Position numbers and translations under genes: made by a program. The notes below the pieces were generated by a model, which saw nothing but the letters and a program-made list of their open reading frames with translations, did not search any database and was not told where the DNA came from. A stretch of 64,000 bases of DNA, from NCBI GenBank assembly GCA_050299855.1, contig JBNKWQ010000042.1, positions 193,010 to 257,009 of the forward strand, read 5' to 3'. Shown here piece after piece: positions 18,634 to 27,151 of the stretch. Positions within the stretch are counted from its first letter, which is position 1. Each line of letters begins with the position of its first letter. The stretch comes from Hahella sp050299855 (GTDB taxonomy: Bacteria; Pseudomonadota; Gammaproteobacteria; Pseudomonadales; Oleiphilaceae).

Positions 18634-18662
18634 TTTTCTAATTTTCTAATTTTCTAATTTTC
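18631..18662. repeat. four tandem copies of TAATTTTC
   Basis: Four perfect 8-bp units directly upstream of the gene at 18682, in the region where a promoter spacer or ribosome binding region would be. Copy number can change by replication slippage. Confidence 0.92.
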
Positions 18663-18681
18663 TACAGGGTACCAAACACTA

Positions 18682-18957
18682 ATGCTGGATCTCCTTGCAA
18701 CTGAAGCCGCACTGTCTCTTCTGCTACTTTTGAGTGTTGTTGTAGGCACCTATATTGGACTGCACAAAGCTTTTGAGCATCATATGATTCGCAAGGGCCT
18801 GCTCAAGCCTTTAAAAGAGACGTCCTGGGACGACGTAAGAACTCTCAGAGACAATGGCCATCTCTACTGGGCACTTAAGCGTTTCCGGCAGCTAAAACAC
18901 AAAGTCGGACGCCACTTGACCTACCGTAGCGCTATGGAACAACTGCAAGAACTTTAA
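18682..18957 (+). CDS. small membrane-anchored protein, unknown function
   Basis: The 91-residue protein has one N-terminal hydrophobic helix (ALSLLLLLSVVVGTYIGL) and a basic, helical cytoplasmic tail with many Lys/Arg (KRFRQLKHKVGRHLTYRSAM). No motif recognised. The predicted ribosome binding site is poor (AGGG 13 bases upstream) and an 8-bp repeat ends 19 bases before the ATG, so expression may vary with repeat number. Codon use and the clear helix support it as real. Confidence 0.62.
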   Translation: MLDLLATEAALSLLLLLSVVVGTYIGLHKAFEHHMIRKGLLKPLKETSWDDVRTLRDNGHLYWALKRFRQLKHKVGRHLTYRSAMEQLQEL

Positions 18958-18960
18958 AGC

Positions 18961-18975
18961 TGACGTATTACGTCA
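18961..18975. promoter_or_regulatory. perfect 15-bp palindrome, possible enhancer site
   Basis: TGACGTA-T-TACGTCA is a perfect 7-1-7 inverted repeat, followed by another half site GACGT near 18981. It lies about 119 bases upstream of the start predicted from the sigma-54 motif at 19059-19075, the usual place for a bacterial enhancer-binding protein. The activator is unknown. Confidence 0.55.
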
Positions 18976-19058
18976 CAATTGACGTTGTTTTGTATATTTC
19001 CTTACTTCAACATTCGCCAAGAAATAGATAAGCACTTGTTATTTATAGATATTTATTT

Positions 19059-19075
19059 TTGGCATAGTATCTGCA
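19059..19075 (+). promoter_or_regulatory. sigma-54 promoter candidate
   Basis: TTGGCATAGTATCTGCA has the GG-N10-GC spacing exactly and matches the consensus TTGGCAC-N5-TTGCA at most positions (TTGGCA at -24, TGCA at -12). Transcription would begin near 19087 and read through a leader with short hairpins (GGAC/GTCC; GCC-TTA-GGC) into the small gene at 19175. Confidence 0.6.
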
Positions 19076-19174
19076 ATATCTCTTATAACTAATTATTGAG
19101 TTCAGGACCTCCCAGTCCAATATGGCGCCTTAGGCCAAGGGCGAAAGGACTTAAAGTAAAAGAGGACGTTGGCA

Positions 19175-19369
19175 GTGACAAGTGATCAGAAAGTGGTGAA
19201 TATCTTTCGTTGCAGTTCAAAGCAAGGTGTTGAAGCGCTTAACCGCTTAACAGGCTTAAACTGGGGCAGAATGCCAATTTCGCTGGTTAATGCTCATAAC
19301 AAAGATGGCGATCAGGTCGAAGAGTCAGATCAGAATTTGGGTAGAGTTGCTGGTGTCGCTGGGAAATAG
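19175..19369 (+). CDS. small soluble protein behind a sigma-54 promoter
   Basis: A 64-residue frame starts with GTG at 19175, eight bases after AGAGGA; a TTG at 19169 is the alternative. The product (VTSDQKVVNIFRCSSKQG...) is polar with one Cys and no membrane segment or known motif. The two positive signs are the good ribosome binding site and the sigma-54 promoter about 100 bases upstream. Not recognised. Confidence 0.5.
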   Translation: MTSDQKVVNIFRCSSKQGVEALNRLTGLNWGRMPISLVNAHNKDGDQVEESDQNLGRVAGVAGK

Positions 19370-19406
19370 CGACAGCAATAATCGTGTCCGCAGATAGAGC
19401 ACAAAA

Positions 19407-19420
19407 CGCCCTACAGGGCG
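19407..19420 (-). terminator. short terminator hairpin for the minus-strand gene
   Basis: CGCCC / GGGCG with a 4-base loop, followed on the minus strand by TTTT. It lies 52 bases after the stop of the minus-strand gene ending at 19472. Confidence 0.6.
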
Positions 19421-19471
19421 CATATCAATAGTTGGGTTTTATCGCCATTGTTTCATTTTGGCCGCGGGTAC

Positions 19472-19969
19472 TTAGGCAGAGCGCAGGTTGTCCTCAGCGG
19501 AAGCAGCAACGGCCATTTCACGCTGTACATACAACTCTTCGACTGTATAAATTTCACCACTTCGGGCTCCGCCGCAACAAGCACGCAGGTATTCAATACG
19601 TCCACGGGTTTCGATCGTCACCCTGCCTGAGAGCATAGTAGAAGCGCCAGCGGAGAGTTTAGCCTCATCCAGCATAACGGCAAACTCATCCCTTTCGTCC
19701 CGGTAAACCAGCCATAATGAGATAGGCTGCGAAGGTGCCTCATTGAAACGTAGCCAGGCTGCTGCATTGAAGGTCTTCCTTTCAAGAGAACGCCGTGCCT
19801 GAGGTTTTGGTGTTGTCTCTTTCGTTCCCTTACGAAGTTTTTGAATGAAAGACCGTCGGGAGGCTTGATCGCGAGGGTTTTCCAGGCGTGGGGCATCGCA
19901 GAACTCAACCCGTGGCACTTCTGCCAGCACCTTCAATTTCAACAATCTATTGGGCATTATGTCTGACAT
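19472..19969 (-). CDS. conserved-looking protein of unknown function
   Basis: The 165-residue protein begins MSDIMPNRLLKLKVLAEVPRV; the start at 19969 has GGAG seven bases upstream. A basic, disordered N-terminal half (RSFIQKLRKGTKETTPKPQARRSLERK) is followed by a more ordered part with many beta-type segments (WLRFNEA, ISLWLVYRDE, VTIETRGRIEYL). Two adjacent cysteines (RACCGGARS) may bind metal or be redox-active. No family recognised. It has its own terminator. Confidence 0.65.
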   Translation of the reverse strand: MSDIMPNRLLKLKVLAEVPRVEFCDAPRLENPRDQASRRSFIQKLRKGTKETTPKPQARRSLERKTFNAAAWLRFNEAPSQPISLWLVYRDERDEFAVMLDEAKLSAGASTMLSGRVTIETRGRIEYLRACCGGARSGEIYTVEELYVQREMAVAASAEDNLRSA

Positions 19970-20234
19970 ATACAACTCCGATTAGGCTTAAAGTATCCGC
20001 AAAAAACTGATAAATATACTTTTTCAACATTTCTGAGGCCCCCGTCCAATCCAAGTATCCCGGCCTGTCCTTGAATACTGTTACTTTAACGAAATAGCCT
20101 CTTCAGTGCTGCTCCTGGTATGCATTTATAGTGTGGCCTCAGACACGTTTATACAAAACATCACACCCACTCACAGGAAGTTACGATCATGGTATACTTT
20201 CGTCCTTTTTTAACCTGTAACGGAGTTTAACCCG

Positions 20235-20516
20235 ATGTTCAACGTGAATGAGTATTTCGATGGCAAAGTAAAATCCATCGCATTTCAGACAGCTACTCTG
20301 CCAGCCACAGTTGGAGTCATGGCCCCAGGTGAATATGAGTTTGGAACTAGCCAACACGAGACTATGAGCGTAGTCAGCGGCGAGTTGACGGCATTGTTGC
20401 CGGAACAAGCCGAATGGCAGACCTTTTCTGCAGGCAACAGCTTTGAAGTGCCTGCCAACAGCAAATTCCAACTGAAAGTGAATGTCGATACCGCCTATCT
20501 TTGCACTTACGCCTAA
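20235..20516 (+). CDS. ppnP: pyrimidine/purine nucleoside phosphorylase PpnP
   Basis: The 93-residue cupin matches PpnP (former YaiE, DUF1255): MFNVNEYFDGKVKSIAF, VGVMAPGEYEFGTSQHE, MSVVSGELTALLP and the ending FEVPANSKFQLKV...AYLCTY. The family phosphorolyses several nucleosides. A GGAG ribosome binding site precedes the ATG by nine bases. Stand-alone gene. Confidence 0.95.
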   Translation: MFNVNEYFDGKVKSIAFQTATLPATVGVMAPGEYEFGTSQHETMSVVSGELTALLPEQAEWQTFSAGNSFEVPANSKFQLKVNVDTAYLCTYA

Positions 20517-20643
20517 CTTTTAGCACTATGCAATGATGCGTCGCATATTTCGACCAGTTTGCCCGGAACATGGGTACCGTTATTGAGTAAGACATAGCTC
20601 ATTTATACATTTGAACACAGATATATCTTGAGAGAATTGACAG

Positions 20644-21024
20644 ATGAACGAAGCAGAAGTGACCATGAATGCCGATGAACTGTATCTGGAAGAAGTCTTC
20701 ACCGACCAGAAAGTAGGCACCATTCGTCGCATGACCCCAGTGACCAGTGAAGGCGAACCCGATAGCAGTCGTAAGACGCTTTACTTTGGCCAGGCTCAAA
20801 TGATGACGCCTGCAGGAGCTCTACCACTAAACTTCGAACTTGAAGCTGAAAACATTGGCGATGCCTGTGCGAAATTTGCGGATGAAGCCAAAGTTGCCAT
20901 GGAGCGCACAATTGAAGAGTTGAAGGAAATGCGTCGACAGCAGGCTTCTTCCATCGTCGTACCTGGTCAAGAAGGTATGGGTGGGATGCCGGGTGGCCCT
21001 GGTGGAAAAATACAAATCCGCTAA
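20644..21024 (+). CDS. cytoplasmic protein of unknown function
   Basis: A 126-residue acidic protein with no signal or membrane helix. The middle is a strand-rich part (ALPLNFELEAENIGDACAKFADEAKVAMERTIEELKEMRRQ) ending in a long helix, and the tail is Gly/Met/Pro-rich (GMGGMPGGPGG). A strong terminator follows. The pattern recalls a conserved hypothetical of Marinobacter-like bacteria, but I cannot name it. Confidence 0.7.
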   Translation: MNEAEVTMNADELYLEEVFTDQKVGTIRRMTPVTSEGEPDSSRKTLYFGQAQMMTPAGALPLNFELEAENIGDACAKFADEAKVAMERTIEELKEMRRQQASSIVVPGQEGMGGMPGGPGGKIQIR

Positions 21025-21087
21025 CTGCTATCGGTGACTGTTTAAGACCAGAAAAACCACTGCAGGGTTATCTGCGTCAACCATGAC

Positions 21088-21113
21088 AAAAAAAGGCCCT
21101 TACGGGCCTTTTT
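21088..21113 (+). terminator. bidirectional rho-independent terminator
   Basis: AAAAAGGCCC / GGGCCTTTTT with loop TTAC. It serves the plus-strand gene ending at 21024 and, with A-run reversed, the minus-strand symporter gene ending at 21165. Confidence 0.92.
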
Positions 21114-21164
21114 ATCTTTGCGGGTCTCGCTCCTATCTAAGCAGGAACGAGACGGCAGCCGGGC

Positions 21165-22940
21165 TTAGTGTCCAGCCACCGGCCCCGCCGCACCACGAGG
21201 TACACGAATGTCTTCCACCAGATGCTGGATATGCTCTGGGGGCTCTGCTGTTAACTTAGAAACAACCGTGGAAACAGCGAAGTTAAAGATCATACCCAGA
21301 GTACCAATGCCTTCCGGAGAGATTCCGAACCACCAGTTATCCGGCGTATTCCCCGTCGGGTTGACAAACTTGAAGTAGACGATATAGCTGAAGGTGAAAA
21401 TCAGGCCTGTCAGCATACCGGCAATTGCCCCTTCTTTGTTCATCCGCTTGTAGAAGATCCCCATAATAATGGCAGGGAAGAAGGAAGCAGCAGCCAGTCC
21501 GAAGGCAAACGCAACAACCTGTGCCACAAACCCCGGCGGATTGATGCCGAAGTATCCTGCCACAGCGATAGCGCACGCTGCGGCAATCCTTGCTGATAGT
21601 AATTCTTGTTTCTCCGAAATATTCGGCATCAAATTACTCTTCAGCAAATCGTGAGAGATGGACGTGGAAATAACCAACAGCAACCCAGCAGCGGTAGACA
21701 ACGCTGCAGCCAAACCGCCGGCAGCGATCAGGGCTACTACCCAGCCCGGCAGCTGTGCAATTTCAGGGTTGGCTAATACCATGATGTCACGGTCGACATA
21801 CAGCTCATTAGTGTTGTCGGTCGGCGTGTTTGTAATTGTGCGCTGACCAAAGTCACCACGGGCATCACCATCAAACGAGGGCTTGCCTGCAAAGGCTGCA
21901 CCACCTGTATAAGTGATTTTTCCATCACCGTTTTTATCCTGCCAAGCCAGTAAACCAGCGTTTTCCCAATTCTGGAACCAACTTGGTAATTGCTGATATT
22001 CAGCTTCCGAAACGGTTTCAATCAGGTTAACACGTGCAAATGAAGCGACGGCAGGCGCGGTAGTGTACAGAATGGCAATAAAGAACAATGCCCATCCGGC
22101 TGACAGTCGTGCATCACTCACTTTAGGAACAGTGAAGAAACGTACGATGACGTGCGGCAGACCAGCGGTTCCCACCATCAGCGCAAAGGTAATCGCAAAG
22201 GTATCGATGGTTGATTTAGTGCCCGACGTATATTCGTTGAACCCTAAATCCAGGGATATCTGGTTCAGCTTGTCCAGCAGATAAACATCGCTCCCTTCAA
22301 TCGTGCTGCCAAAACCAAGTTGTGGTATCGGATTACCAGTCACCAGCATGGAGATGAAAATTGCCGGAATCATATAAGCGAGGATCATGACGCAATACTG
22401 GGCTACCTGGGTATAGGTAATACCTTTCATACCACCCAACACGGCATAGATGAATACGATTGCCATCCCAATGATGACTCCCATGTTAATAGGCACCTCG
22501 AGATAGCGAGAGAAGACTATCCCAACACCCCGCATCTGACCGGCCACATAAGTAAAGGAGATAAAGATTACGCAGACAACGGCCACCATCCGCGCAGTTT
22601 GCGAGTAATAACGCTCACCCACGAACTCCGGTACGGTAAACTTGCCGAACTTACGCAGGTAGGGTGCCAGACACATGGCCAGGAGCACATAGCCACCGGT
22701 CCATCCCATCAGATAGACGGCACCATCTCTGCCAATAAACGAAATAATACCTGCCATAGAGATAAAGGATGCTGCAGACATCCAGTCAGCACCTGTGGCC
22801 ATACCGTTGGCAATGGGGTGTACACCTTTACTCGCAACATAATACTCACTGGTCGAACCTGCACGGGACCAGATCGCAATACCGATATAGAGGGCGAATG
22901 TCACCCCGACAAACAGATAAACTAGGGTTTGTGTATCCAT
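21165..22940 (-). CDS. sodium:solute symporter large subunit (VC_2705 type, acetate-like)
   Basis: A 591-residue SSS-family transporter with 13 or so membrane helices and typical motifs (ASFISMAGIISFIGRDG, YVAGQMRGVGIVFSRYLEVP, GMKGITYTQVAQYCVMI). An insert of about 90 residues near 300-390 between helices has an EF-hand-like loop DKNGDGKITY and Asp-rich sequence. Length, insert and the adjacent DUF4212 gene put it in the VC_2705 subfamily rather than classic ActP. It probably imports acetate or a related short acid with Na+. Stop-start gap to the small subunit is 11 bases. The SLC5 kinase across the intergenic region supports the function. Confidence 0.9.
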   Translation of the reverse strand: MDTQTLVYLFVGVTFALYIGIAIWSRAGSTSEYYVASKGVHPIANGMATGADWMSAASFISMAGIISFIGRDGAVYLMGWTGGYVLLAMCLAPYLRKFGKFTVPEFVGERYYSQTARMVAVVCVIFISFTYVAGQMRGVGIVFSRYLEVPINMGVIIGMAIVFIYAVLGGMKGITYTQVAQYCVMILAYMIPAIFISMLVTGNPIPQLGFGSTIEGSDVYLLDKLNQISLDLGFNEYTSGTKSTIDTFAITFALMVGTAGLPHVIVRFFTVPKVSDARLSAGWALFFIAILYTTAPAVASFARVNLIETVSEAEYQQLPSWFQNWENAGLLAWQDKNGDGKITYTGGAAFAGKPSFDGDARGDFGQRTITNTPTDNTNELYVDRDIMVLANPEIAQLPGWVVALIAAGGLAAALSTAAGLLLVISTSISHDLLKSNLMPNISEKQELLSARIAAACAIAVAGYFGINPPGFVAQVVAFAFGLAAASFFPAIIMGIFYKRMNKEGAIAGMLTGLIFTFSYIVYFKFVNPTGNTPDNWWFGISPEGIGTLGMIFNFAVSTVVSKLTAEPPEHIQHLVEDIRVPRGAAGPVAGH

Positions 22941-22951
22941 AAGGGACTCCG

Positions 22952-23215
22952 TTAATCTTCGTGGACGTCGTGTTTACGGTCGAGGACTGACATCCGCCAC
23001 ACATAAACAAAAATCAGAACGACAAAGGTGTAGATAGACCCTTGTTGAGCAAACCAGAAGCCCAGAGGAAATCCTCCGATCCTGATATTATCCAATTGAT
23101 CTACGAAGAGAATGCCTGCCCCGTATGAAACGGCAAACCAGATTACTAGAAGGGTAATTAGAAGTTTAAGATTTTCCCGCCAATAGGCGGCTTTGGGAGA
23201 TGGATCGCTAGCCAT
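22952..23215 (-). CDS. DUF4212 symporter small subunit
   Basis: The 87-residue protein has two hydrophobic helices (LLITLLVIWFAVSYGAGILF and GSIYTFVVLIFVYVWRM) and the family pattern YWRENLKLL, GFPLGFWFAQQGS. It is the small partner of VC_2705-type symporters and is needed alongside the large subunit. It precedes the large subunit by 11 bases and is translated first. Confidence 0.93.
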   Translation of the reverse strand: MASDPSPKAAYWRENLKLLITLLVIWFAVSYGAGILFVDQLDNIRIGGFPLGFWFAQQGSIYTFVVLIFVYVWRMSVLDRKHDVHED

Positions 23216-23296
23216 TATAACTCCTCCAGATTTGTTATTTTTGTATGCCTCTTCACTCTAGCACCCTCTAGCCAAGTGCAAATCTAGACCTTGGTA

Positions 23297-23312
23297 TAAG
23301 TAATTTTACTTA
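23297..23312. promoter_or_regulatory. palindrome upstream of the symporter operon
   Basis: TAAGTAA-TT-TTACTTA is a perfect 7-2-7 inverted repeat about 82 bases upstream of the DUF4212 start, in the region shared with the divergent kinase gene. Binding protein unknown; a simple AT-rich promoter feature is the alternative. Confidence 0.4.
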
Positions 23313-23371
23313 ATCTTTTCAACCACTTACCAGAAAAACGAAACATTCAATCCATTTTTTAGCCAGACAAT

Positions 23372-23385
23372 TAGACTTAAGTCTA
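23372..23385. promoter_or_regulatory. palindrome in the divergent symporter/kinase region
   Basis: TAGACTTAAGTCTA is a perfect 14-bp palindrome, 77 bases upstream of the kinase ATG. It is a candidate operator, but could be chance in AT-rich DNA. Confidence 0.35.
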
Positions 23386-23461
23386 GGCGCCCTACTCGCT
23401 TTTTATTAAGGATCATGGGACGCTACGCCTTATTTACTAACAGTGATAATTAAACACCCGC

Positions 23462-26400
23462 ATGATTAACGGCTTCTTACTTTTTATAGTCTCAATTGCC
23501 TATGTGGCCCTGCTCTTCGGAATTGCTTACTTTGGCGATCAGAATTCCAAAGTTTATGCCCAGGAGAGTCGCCGTCGAGCCATTTATAGCCTCTCCTTGG
23601 GAGTATATTGCACCTCCTGGACCTTTTATGGCGCAGTAGGAAGCTCAGCACAGAATGGGTTGGGATTTATTCCAATCTATCTTGGCCCCATCCTGGTCAT
23701 GATTTTCGGGGCGCCACTCATAGCCAGAATTATCCGGATCAGCAAACGCCACAACATTACATCCATCGCAGACTTTATTGCTTCCCGCTATGGCAAATCC
23801 CAGACTTTGGCAATTATTGTCACGCTTATTGCGCTCGTAGGCATAGTTCCATACATCGCTTTGCAGCTGAAAGCCGTTTCCATGGGCTTTAACATTCTGA
23901 CAGAAGGTGGCCAGGTCAGGACAATTGCGCAAACAGACTACATTCAGGACTCTGCGCTATATGTAGCGTTGATAATGGGTCTGTTTACCATCCTGTTCGG
24001 AACCCGCCACATCGATGCCACAGAACACCATCGTGGCCTGATTCAGGCTGTTGCCTTTGAATCAATCGTTAAACTGGTGGCCTTTGTCGCCGTGGGAATA
24101 CTGGTGTCCCTGGTATTGTTTGATGGCTGGGGAGATATTACCCAACAGCTTCGAACCACCAACCAGTCGGCAGTATTTGATTTTGACGCCATAAAACCCG
24201 GCTCCTTTATCATGCAAACATTGCTGGCAGGTATTGCCATTATCTGCCTGCCTCGGCAATTTCATGTCACTGTGGTCGAAAATTATGAGCCCCGCGATAT
24301 CTATACTGCCCGCTGGGCATTACCCCTCTACCTTTTAGCACTGACGGTCTTTGTCATTCCCATAGCCGCCGCAGGCTTACTCATCTACCCCAATGAAACC
24401 ATTGACTCGGATATCTTCGTACTCAGCCTCCCTATGGTGGCTGACTATGAGTGGCTGGCCATGCTGGCATTTATTGGTGGGGGTTCTGCTGCAACCAGTA
24501 TGGTTATCGTATCCACCGTAACTCTCAGTACCATGGTCTGTAACGAGATCATAGTGCCACTTCTGCTGCGTATTCAGGCTCTGGATCTGTCCCGTAAGAA
24601 AAACGTGCAGTTCTGGCTGTTGACTATCCGCCGCATCACCATTTTGGTCAATCTACTTGCCGCCTACGGCTACTACCGCCTGATGGGGGATTCGTTCTCC
24701 CTTGCCTCAATCGGACTATTATCCTTTGTCGCGGTGGCACAGTTTGCACCCGTATTGATTGGTGGCGTTATCTGGCGCCATGGCAACCGCCAGGGGGCAA
24801 TTGCAGGTCTTGTATCTGGAGTGACCCTGTGGATTTACACCTTGCTTATTCCCACAATTCTCCAGGCAACAGACAGCATCCCCGGACTGGTCACGGATGG
24901 GTTACTAGGCATCAGTTGGCTTCGTCCCACAGCGCTGTTTGGGCTGGAAGGTTTCGACCTGATTACCCATGGCGCTATCTGGAGCCTCGGAGTTAACCTA
25001 CTCTTCTACGTCGTCGTTTCGGCCATTTCCACTCAACGGGTCATTGAAAAAATCCAGGTTGCCTCGTTCCTGGACAGTGCGCAAAGTGCTGAATCCAGCC
25101 CAACTACCTGGATCAGCGAAGCCACCATCGAAGACATTAGTGCCTTGTCAGAACGATTCCTGGGATCGGACAAAACTCAGGAGACCCTAATGGAATACGC
25201 TCGCCGCTATCGGGTCAAACTGATCCCCAATCGGCCTGCCTCGGTAGATCTTATCAAGCATATTGAGAAGCAATTGGCCAGCGCCATAGGCTCTTCGACT
25301 GCCCGTGTCGTTCTGAATTCCGCCCTTAAGGGCCAGAACATGCAAATCGAAGACGTGGTCAGTATTGTTGATGAAGCCTCTCAGGTCATTAAATTCAACC
25401 GTGAGTTGTTGCAGTCAGCGATAGAGAATATGAACCTGGGAGTGGCGGTAGTGGACGACGCCTTGAATCTGGTTGCGTGGAACGGTCGCTATGTTGAGCT
25501 ATTCAATTACCCCAAGGGCTTTACCCGGGTAGGACGCCCTATCGCCGATCTAATGAGATACAACCTGTTAATGGGGCATGTGCCTGCGCGTCGCGCGCAG
25601 AAAATAATTTCCCGACGACTGGAAATGATGCAATCAGGTGAAGCCCATGAATACGAGCGTATGCGACCAGACGGTACGGTGCTGCTAATTCAGGGTAGCC
25701 CAATGCCGGGCGGCGGGTTTGTTACCACCTTCTCGGATATTTCAGCCATGCGTCGCACCGAATTAGCCCTGAAGGAAACCAATACTTATCTGGAACAGCG
25801 GGTTAAGGAACGAACCGAAGAACTATCCAAACTCAACAAGCAATTAGTCAAAGCCAAGTCCGTAGCAGAAACGGCCAACCTGAGTAAAACCCGCTTTCTG
25901 GCATCTGCCAGCCATGACTTGCTACAACCGCTTAACGCTGCCAGACTGTTTACCTCAGCATTAGCTAACAAGATAAAACAGGAAGATGACTACCATGAAC
26001 TGGTCTCCCACATCGACCATTCCCTCAATGCAGCAGAAGAAATTCTAAGTACCCTGCTGGATATCAGCAAACTTGACGCCGGAGCACTGGAACCACACCC
26101 GACGGTGTTCAATATTAATGAATTGCTGGGACACTTGAATACCGAATTTACGGTTATTGCTGCAGAGAAAGGTTTGGGGCTGAACACTGTGCCCTGTAAC
26201 CTCTACGTTAATTCCGACCATCAATTATTACGCCGGGTCATCCAAAACTTCCTCACCAATGCCATTCGCTATACCCGTAAAGGCAGGATACTGCTCGGCT
26301 GTCGCAGGGTGGGCAGTAACATTCGCATCGAAGTTTGGGACACCGGCCCGGGCATCCCCAATGATCAGCTGGTGAATATTTTTGAAGAATTCAAAAGACT

Positions 26401-26968
26401 GGGGCAAAACACCGAGAAGAACGGACTTGGGTTAGGGCTGGCTATCGTGGACAGGATCTGCCGTATGCTGGGCTATAAAGTGGAAGTTTCCTCCGTCATA
26501 GGCGTGGGCAGCCGTTTTTCCGTTACCCTGCCCGTTGTTGATAAACCGGAAGAACCTGAGACACAGGATAAGAAACCTCCTCGCAGTCCGGGTAGCCTGA
26601 AGGGTGTGACTATTTTCTGTATTGATAACGAACCAGTCATTCTGGAGGGAATGCGTGCCTTACTGGAAGGCTGGGGCTGCACCGTCATCACTGCTTCGGA
26701 CCCCCATACTGCGATTACCAGTTGCATGGCCAATCCACCGGAAATTATCCTCGCGGACTATCAGCTGGACGACGATGAAAACGGCCTGGATACCATGGAT
26801 ACCTTGCGTCGCAGTCTGGCGCGCAATCTCCCCGGCATCTTAATCACTGCCGTCAATACCGATGAAGTGAAGCAGGAAGTTAAGCAACGCGGTTATCAAA
26901 TTCTTCACAAACCTGTGAAGCCCGCTGCCCTGAGGGCAATGATTAACAAGGTACTGAGTAAAAACTAG
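23462..26968 (+). CDS. crbS: SLC5-domain hybrid sensor kinase, CrbS-like
   Basis: The 1168-residue protein starts with a sodium:solute-symporter (SLC5) domain of about 13 helices (1-530), then a linker, a PAS domain (about 650-760), a coiled coil, a HisKA/HATPase unit (about 800-1025; catalytic FLASASHDLLQPLN and GLGLGLAIVDRI) and a receiver domain (about 1045-1165; DYQLDDDENG). This order is that of CrbS / MxtR-type sensors, which with an orphan regulator control acetate use. It is divergent from the symporter genes and followed by a convergent CrbR-like regulator. The substrate is inferred from the family, not from the sequence. Confidence 0.9.
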   Translation: MINGFLLFIVSIAYVALLFGIAYFGDQNSKVYAQESRRRAIYSLSLGVYCTSWTFYGAVGSSAQNGLGFIPIYLGPILVMIFGAPLIARIIRISKRHNITSIADFIASRYGKSQTLAIIVTLIALVGIVPYIALQLKAVSMGFNILTEGGQVRTIAQTDYIQDSALYVALIMGLFTILFGTRHIDATEHHRGLIQAVAFESIVKLVAFVAVGILVSLVLFDGWGDITQQLRTTNQSAVFDFDAIKPGSFIMQTLLAGIAIICLPRQFHVTVVENYEPRDIYTARWALPLYLLALTVFVIPIAAAGLLIYPNETIDSDIFVLSLPMVADYEWLAMLAFIGGGSAATSMVIVSTVTLSTMVCNEIIVPLLLRIQALDLSRKKNVQFWLLTIRRITILVNLLAAYGYYRLMGDSFSLASIGLLSFVAVAQFAPVLIGGVIWRHGNRQGAIAGLVSGVTLWIYTLLIPTILQATDSIPGLVTDGLLGISWLRPTALFGLEGFDLITHGAIWSLGVNLLFYVVVSAISTQRVIEKIQVASFLDSAQSAESSPTTWISEATIEDISALSERFLGSDKTQETLMEYARRYRVKLIPNRPASVDLIKHIEKQLASAIGSSTARVVLNSALKGQNMQIEDVVSIVDEASQVIKFNRELLQSAIENMNLGVAVVDDALNLVAWNGRYVELFNYPKGFTRVGRPIADLMRYNLLMGHVPARRAQKIISRRLEMMQSGEAHEYERMRPDGTVLLIQGSPMPGGGFVTTFSDISAMRRTELALKETNTYLEQRVKERTEELSKLNKQLVKAKSVAETANLSKTRFLASASHDLLQPLNAARLFTSALANKIKQEDDYHELVSHIDHSLNAAEEILSTLLDISKLDAGALEPHPTVFNINELLGHLNTEFTVIAAEKGLGLNTVPCNLYVNSDHQLLRRVIQNFLTNAIRYTRKGRILLGCRRVGSNIRIEVWDTGPGIPNDQLVNIFEEFKRLGQNTEKNGLGLGLAIVDRICRMLGYKVEVSSVIGVGSRFSVTLPVVDKPEEPETQDKKPPRSPGSLKGVTIFCIDNEPVILEGMRALLEGWGCTVITASDPHTAITSCMANPPEIILADYQLDDDENGLDTMDTLRRSLARNLPGILITAVNTDEVKQEVKQRGYQILHKPVKPAALRAMINKVLSKN

Positions 26969-27027
26969 CACCTGTTAATCGTGTGCAATCATATATTTTC
27001 AGTTGAATTTACAAAGGCCGACAAACA

Positions 27028-27057
27028 AAAAAACACCCGCATAGGCGGGTGTTTTTT
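27028..27057. terminator. bidirectional terminator between kinase and regulator
   Basis: AAAAAACACCCGC / GCGGGTGTTTTTT around a 4-base loop ATAG; a perfect 13-bp stem with T-runs on both strands, between two convergent genes. Confidence 0.93.
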
Positions 27058-27151
27058 ATCGGGCAGATTTTACACAACATATGTGGGCGGATAACCTTGC
27101 TATGTTCACTCCCGTCTCTGTGATATCTCTCTTTTCTGTGATGACTTTCTT

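Noticed and set aside
19087..19174. Leader with hairpins considered as a riboswitch (c-di-GMP or guanidine type)
   Set aside because: Short GGAC/GTCC and GCC/GGC stems are present, but none of the conserved core bases of these classes were found.
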